The translations under genes and the position numbers were made by a program. The notes beneath the pieces were generated by a model. That model was not told where the DNA came from. It made no database searches and was given only the letters and a program-made list of their open reading frames with translations. This document shows positions 8,527 through 12,861 of a DNA stretch of 12,861 nucleotides, piece by piece. How positions within the stretch are numbered: position 1 is the first letter of the stretch; each line of letters opens with the position of its first letter. This DNA comes from Globomyces pollinis-pini (lineage: Eukaryota; Chytridiomycota; Chytridiomycetes; Rhizophydiales; Globomycetaceae), in NCBI GenBank assembly GCA_025399215.1, contig MU621510.1, positions 1 through 12,861 of the forward strand, read 5' to 3'.

Positions 8527-11096
8527 CTAGTTGATGAAGCTTGTATCTGACAAGTACAGTAATTCCATAGCAGATTTTTGCATCAGCCCCAGAAAATATT
8601 CCAAACTTCCTGCCCGTTTGAAAGAACAAGCCAATTCCTCCCCATCTTCAACAGCAGCTGAAACCAAAGTGGCCAAATCAAGACTTTTTTTAAGATTTCT
8701 ATAAACAGTTAGTTTGCATATAAATACTGAGGATTGATTTTTCGTGTTTCAAAGTACATTGTATGGATCCAAATCACTAGCTTTGGAACATAAATGGCTC
8801 TGATATGCTGAAATCGAATGTCTTCAAATCGTTCTGTGGTTTGACATCCAAATACAGGACATTGTAATAAATCGAATATGGATTCTGTAGCAGTATCTGT
8901 AAGCTTTATCATTTCCTGGGCCCAGTTATCATACTCAGATTTAAATTCCCTAAAATCAATACTTTAATCTTACTCTGACGGACAATTAGTTTTCAGTAAT
9001 GCCCATTGATTGTACAAATCAATACAATTAAGCAATGATTGATATTGTGATTTTTCATCAAAAAGGTCCATAGTTGATTGGATATCAATATCAAATACCA
9101 TAATCGAATAGCGCTCCAGCAAAGCCTTGATAGAGTTGATATGTCCAATAACGAGGAAATGGCGAGTTAATGTATTGATGTACTCAACCAAATATTTTAA
9201 TTCAGATGTATTATAAACAAGCCATTCGAGCGTTTCAATGTTTTTCTTATCTGCATCAGGAACAGGTGCTGTCAAAGCAGTCAATTCAACATCCGAAACA
9301 TTATTGATTTGACCATCCTACGTATTAACAATCAATTCATGCATACAAAAATATGGTTCTGGACAAACAACTGTTTCACAGTATTGATTGTTATGTCCAA
9401 CATATTTAATCTAGCTTCTTTTCCAATGAAGTAATAACGATGACGATCACTTTTTACACCTTGTAAGAAAGATGAATATCCAGTCAGTTGATTTTCCACA
9501 CTCATATCCTCGTAAAATAGTGCGATTAAATCCCACTAATATATTTAATATTGTTTGTCAGGTTCTACCTTTTTCTCAACTTGCAATAAGTCAATATATA
9601 TTTGTAAAAGTGAGTCTCCAATTTCCTGCTCAGGCTCCATTTCTAAATGCCGTAATAGTAAAATGAAATGAGCAACAAATCGGATTGCATGTCTGTTTGG
9701 TTCATCCAATTTTTCAACTGTCAATCCTTTCCAAGTATTTTGCAGTGATTGAAATAATTCACCTAATGTGTTGGTGATGAGATGCGTTTGGATTTGATGG
9801 AAAATATCATGTGAAGTGGTTCTAGTATTAAGGATCAATTAACCCTACTTGACTGTTTTTGAAGAATGCTTTTCCAACTTTTCTAATACTTGATCCTCTG
9901 AGCTTGAATACGTTGGTAAACTTAACGAAATTTCATCATAAGCTAGTAGTTTCTGGGATTGTTCAAGAACATACTAAATATCAAACAAAACTGCCGTTAC
10001 ATGTTGCCCTTTTCTATGTATCATGCAAGTAAAATTGGCCCACATAAAGTCTTCCCAAGTCTTACATACAGGTTCAATCTGATCAGATTAGTGAATAAAG
10101 CACGAATACTCCGTTTAAATCACCACATAAGGCCGCATAAGTAGCGCGTTCATATTCATCCAAACTTGGCTAAATGCATTAAGAAATTATTCATACACAT
10201 TGAGATAAAGCGAAACAAGTGGCTCGCCATAACACATAATTTTGATTTCCAGCAATAAATTCTGTACTTCCTTCATCTGGGTCTTTAGTTGAATCAGACT
10301 CAGTACCTATAAGCAAATCTGAAGCCGGCTCTCCTCCTCTCAATGTAGCAGCTTTCCAATGTTGATTAATAGATTGACAGAACTTTATGGCATCAGCCAA
10401 TTTTCCACACCGAATTAGATTGAATATCATCTTATTCACATTTTTTTCATATTCCTACGTGATGAGAAAAGATTCAATGTACAATGTCTTCTGTAAGGTA
10501 TGTTTTCGACTGTCTAGTAGTTGCGTCAGGATCCAGCTCGGTTACAACCATTCCAGTGTTGAAAGAACGGGAAGTTACTTGGCTCTTTAAATGATTTAAG
10601 GTCGCCTTTAAATTATCAGGTCGAATAGGACAGGGATCAAATTGCGGTGCAGTTTCCTCCAACCATAGTTTTACAATCTAAGATGAATGAATTTAAAAAT
10701 CCATCATACATTGTTCTCCATCAATCCTGCATCCTTTCTGAGGGAATTGTCTAATAAAAACTGATCGCTCATGAACTGGCCAAGTTCAGGCACCATATCA
10801 TCTTCCTCAGACTGAGCAAATCCAATTCTACAACTAAGTAATTCTTTGATTAAAATCCAAGTATTTCGCTCGTTGATCCAAAGAGATTTCAAGTTAGATG
10901 AGTAAATGGAAGACCTAAGTTGAGGCTAAGATTAGAATACAGACTGGAGGCAGTAATCTCATACTGTTGCAACACTCCACTAGGAGCAAAAGCATCTGCA
11001 ATTTCACTATTTTTGTATAAAATAGCAAACTGTGTATGGGGATCTTTCTACATTTTAATCGAATCAGTCCATTACTCCTTCAATTGTTAGTGTCAT
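8527..11096 (-). CDS. Nucleoporin Nup107 (Nup84 in yeast), 13 exons
   Basis: Scaffold subunit of the Y-shaped nuclear pore subcomplex, an alpha-solenoid. Exons in coding order: 11096-11076, 11047-10941, 10914-10710, 10677-10483, 10454-10197, 10169-10110, 10078-10001, 9973-9849, 9821-9569, 9535-9347, 9317-8974, 8949-8728, 8698-8527. They give 742 residues; yeast Nup84 is 726. The 12 introns are 24-33 bp, all GT-AG, and every junction keeps frame. Diagnostic blocks are VVTELDPDATTRQ (about residues 155-167), then the LIRCGKLADA and WKAATLRGGE segments, LCGDLNGIEPVCKTWEDFMWA, and the C-terminal helices ending SAMELLYLSDTSFIN. These match metazoan Nup107 in order. The first exon has only 7 codons, so its start at 11096 is the least certain part. 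Internal sequence shows no transmembrane segment. AATAAA lies 3 bases past the TAG stop. Confidence 0.9.
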
Positions 11097-11205
11097 GAGA
11101 GAAAAAAATCAATTCAAAACCATCCAAATTCTTTACTTTTTAAGGTCATTTTATGACTTTAAAATATGTTAAAACTGTATGTAAAATGTACGATATACTG
11201 TAGGT

Positions 11206-11985
11206 TTATTTGGATTTATTAGATTTTAAATTACGTTTGGCCTCTTTTCTACTACGAACTCCACTGAATTTACCTGTCCATAGCACTCTGCCCTCTTCTG
11301 CTAACGCTTCCGCCATAAATGCATAAAAGGCTAGCAATGAACCAACTACCCCAAAGAAACCTGCTACCTGTACAAGTGCAGTTGCTGGGAACCAAGCATT
11401 GATGGTGACCAATATAAGTTTAAATAAGACTGCAGAAAGAGTAATGACCAAAAGATATGATCCCTCGGGATTGCAAAATGCCAATACAGCGAATGCCAGA
11501 TTGAGAGATGTTAGCGTGGCCAGATAACAACCCATTACACTTGGATCTACTGTATAAGTCTCTACTGGTTTGAAGAACGCAATATTGCTGTCTAAGAGGC
11601 CCTTTGCGATCCAATGAAGTCCAAAGACTGTAAAAATACATGAGGAAAGTGAATTTCCATGATGGTAATCTTTGACACCTGCATAAACTTGAAGTACTCC
11701 GCCAAATAATGCCATATACAGAGCCGTTGGGGTCTGTATAGTTGATGGCGACAGGAGTTCCAATAATGAATTTGGAAATGTTGCAGCATAAAATCCAATC
11801 AGTCCTAGCATGCCCGCATTACCTTCACGGTAAGCATAAATAGAAGGAAACATTGGTTGTTTAGAAGTTTCGTGATGGTCAGAGTCGTCTATACTTAATG
11901 CAACATCATCATTCTGGTATGGTACTGCGGATGGTTTTCCATCTGCTTCATCAACGAATAATGATATCTGTTTTGGATTTTGCAT
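11206..11985 (-). CDS. GPR1/FUN34/YaaH (AceTr) family acetate/succinate transporter homologue
   Basis: Intronless, 259 residues, six predicted membrane helices (about 57-77, 88-104, 112-130, 148-170, 176-196, 203-225). There is a polar, acidic N-terminal tail and a Lys/Arg-rich C-terminal tail, as in fungal Ato/Gpr1 proteins. The FGGVLQVYAG segment followed by a GN-containing loop and the third helix matches the family. So does the last helix, FFGVVGSLLAFYAFMAEAL. The family signature NPAPLGL before helix 1 is degenerate here (GNAGMLGL), which in the family affects substrate uptake, so acetate transport is uncertain. I used the ATG at 11985. AATAAA overlaps the stop codon. It lies head to tail with Nup107 (109 bp between stop and start) and is divergent from the MFSD1-like gene. 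Confidence 0.82.
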   Translation of the reverse strand: MQNPKQISLFVDEADGKPSAVPYQNDDVALSIDDSDHHETSKQPMFPSIYAYREGNAGMLGLIGFYAATFPNSLLELLSPSTIQTPTALYMALFGGVLQVYAGVKDYHHGNSLSSCIFTVFGLHWIAKGLLDSNIAFFKPVETYTVDPSVMGCYLATLTSLNLAFAVLAFCNPEGSYLLVITLSAVLFKLILVTINAWFPATALVQVAGFFGVVGSLLAFYAFMAEALAEEGRVLWTGKFSGVRSRKEAKRNLKSNKSK

Positions 11986-12478
11986 TTTCAATAAAGTTGA
12001 AACGGATAATTGGCTATTGAAATACTACTGGCCAATCGGTTATTCGTTTTGACATTTCATGACTCAAGGTGATCGGATTTCCCAATTCGATTTAATGAAA
12101 CGCCCATTTTGCAATTTTGTTACACGGCGGTGTGATATTAACTGATAAAGAAAAGATCTCAAAAAGATTGCAAAGGCCGAACCAGATGGTCATTAAAACT
12201 CTGTATACTTTAATCATCGTTCCTGAGTATCGAACGCGAACATAGTTCATTTGCTAAAAAATATACGGTTTTTGATTGTCTCATTTGTGATTTTCTGACC
12301 TTATGACATCAGGTGTTTGACACCAACTATTGCTAATTAGGTAATGAAATTAGTTCGAACTATCTGGTTGAAAATGACTTATCCATACTGATGTGTAAGT
12401 ATGACATTGACAAGATACGCTGCCGTGGATTTCTCACAAACATCGTAAGACACGTCTTATCTTCTCTAGAAAGCCTAA
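11986..12478. other. Divergent intergenic region between the two transporter genes
   Basis: 493 bp with no gene seen. It must hold both promoters. It contains a CCAAT-type box (GGCCAATCGG, 12030-12039) nearest the minus-strand gene. A cluster of inverted repeats lies toward the plus-strand gene: GGTGT-TTG-ACACC (12312-12324), the perfect palindrome TAGTTCGAACTA (12351-12362) and TAAGAC-AC-GTCTTA (12446-12459). Confidence 0.5.
12312..12459. repeat. Cluster of three short inverted repeats
   Basis: Arms GGTGT/ACACC with a 3-bp spacer, a 12-bp perfect palindrome, and 6-bp arms TAAGAC/GTCTTA with a 2-bp spacer, all within 150 bp. The last ends 19 bp before the MFSD1-like ATG. They could be dimeric transcription factor sites; no factor can be named. 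Confidence 0.35.
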
Positions 12479-12861
12479 ATGAAAAGCTTAAAATATGTCT
12501 TGCTGCTAGTTCTATCCGGGATGCTAACTTTTGGAAACTACTATAGGTACATACAAATGCACGTCTTACAGTTAGTTATGATTTACCAGCTTCATTAAGT
12601 ACTCAACTACAAGCTTATTTAAATACAACATATCAAGATTATCAATTGAAGTTGGGTCTATTGTATTCTATCTATTCCTTTCCGAATGTTATTATCCCTT
12701 TGCTTGGAGGAATAGTACTGGACAAATTTGGATTCAAAAGAATTCTAATCATATCTTCTTTCTTGGTTTTACTTGGCCAAACGCTATTTGGAGTTGGAAT
12801 TGATCAAAAACAATTTCCTCTCATGTTAATAGGACGATTTATATTTGGAGTTGGTGCCGAA
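12479..12861 (+). CDS. MFSD1-like major facilitator superfamily transporter (5' part)
   Basis: Two exons visible, 12479-12546 and 12576 to the window edge, joined across a 29-bp intron (12547-12575); 117 residues before the edge. The first helix is encoded largely by exon 1 (MKSLKYVLLLVLSGMLTFG). It is followed by YDLPASLSTQLQAYL, which corresponds to the YDNPAALQ stretch of vertebrate MFSD1. Then comes a second helix and the MFS loop motif GGIVLDKFGFKR. MFSD1 is a lysosomal dipeptide exporter in mammals, so a vacuolar small-solute carrier is likely here; the substrate is inferred only. A CAG 4 bases before the chosen TAG acceptor would break the frame. Confidence 0.8.

Noticed and set aside
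8527..11096. Several small minus-strand genes or a decayed gene
   Set aside because: Thirteen segments join in frame through canonical tiny introns and follow Nup107 from end to end.
12340..12375. tRNA-like B box (GTTCGAAC)
   Set aside because: No matching A box or cloverleaf could be drawn around it; it is part of a simple palindrome.
12560..12575. CAG at 12569-12571 as the acceptor of the first MFSD1-like intron
   Set aside because: It leads into a stop codon in frame; the TAG ending at 12575 restores the conserved YDLPASL segment.

Overview
Nuclear DNA of a compact-intron eukaryote, AT-rich, most likely a fungus or fungus-like opisthokont. The evidence is ER chaperones with NDEL/HNEL tails, a nucleoporin Nup107/Nup84, a GPR1/FUN34/YaaH-family transporter, GT-AG introns, TATA boxes and AATAAA poly(A) signals, with standard stop codons. 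I cannot name the organism. The 23 introns I could place are all 24-33 bp (mean about 28), which is extreme. Early-diverging fungi and some protists remain possible sources.

Layout, left to right. (1) 1-1024 (+): 3' end of a BiP/Kar2-type ER Hsp70 (copy A). (2) 1183-3293 (+): a Sac1-like, membrane-anchored phosphoinositide phosphatase whose CX5R catalytic motif is destroyed. (3) 3823-4790 (+): secreted purple-acid-phosphatase-like metallophosphatase (copy A). (4) 5141-7211 (+): complete second BiP-like Hsp70 (copy B). (5) 7536-8487 (+): second secreted acid phosphatase (copy B). (6) 8527-11096 (-): nucleoporin Nup107 in 13 exons, convergent with copy B of the phosphatase. (7) 11206-11985 (-): intronless GPR1/FUN34/YaaH-type acetate/succinate transporter homologue. 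(8) 12479-end (+): start of an MFSD1-like major facilitator, divergent from gene 7.

How the parts relate. The order BiP-A, Sac1-like, PAP-A, BiP-B, PAP-B looks like a tandem duplication of a BiP+phosphatase unit, because both gene pairs share intron positions. The last 148 bases of the BiP-A exon visible at the left edge match BiP-B with only two differences. The rest of the gene is clearly diverged, apart from short identical islands, as gene conversion would produce. BiP-B has an altered interdomain linker and a lid insertion, so it may be a specialised ER chaperone. The two phosphatases keep all seven metal ligands, and copy B carries two CACGTT-type (Pho4-like) elements upstream.

The most interesting observations are the Sac1-like pseudophosphatase, the mosaic BiP duplicate, the ultra-short introns (12 in one 742-codon gene), and the repeated placement of AATAAA on or within a few bases of the stop codon. 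I see no mobile element, CRISPR array, tRNA or rRNA gene. Apparent frameshifts in the raw frames are all explained by the tiny introns.
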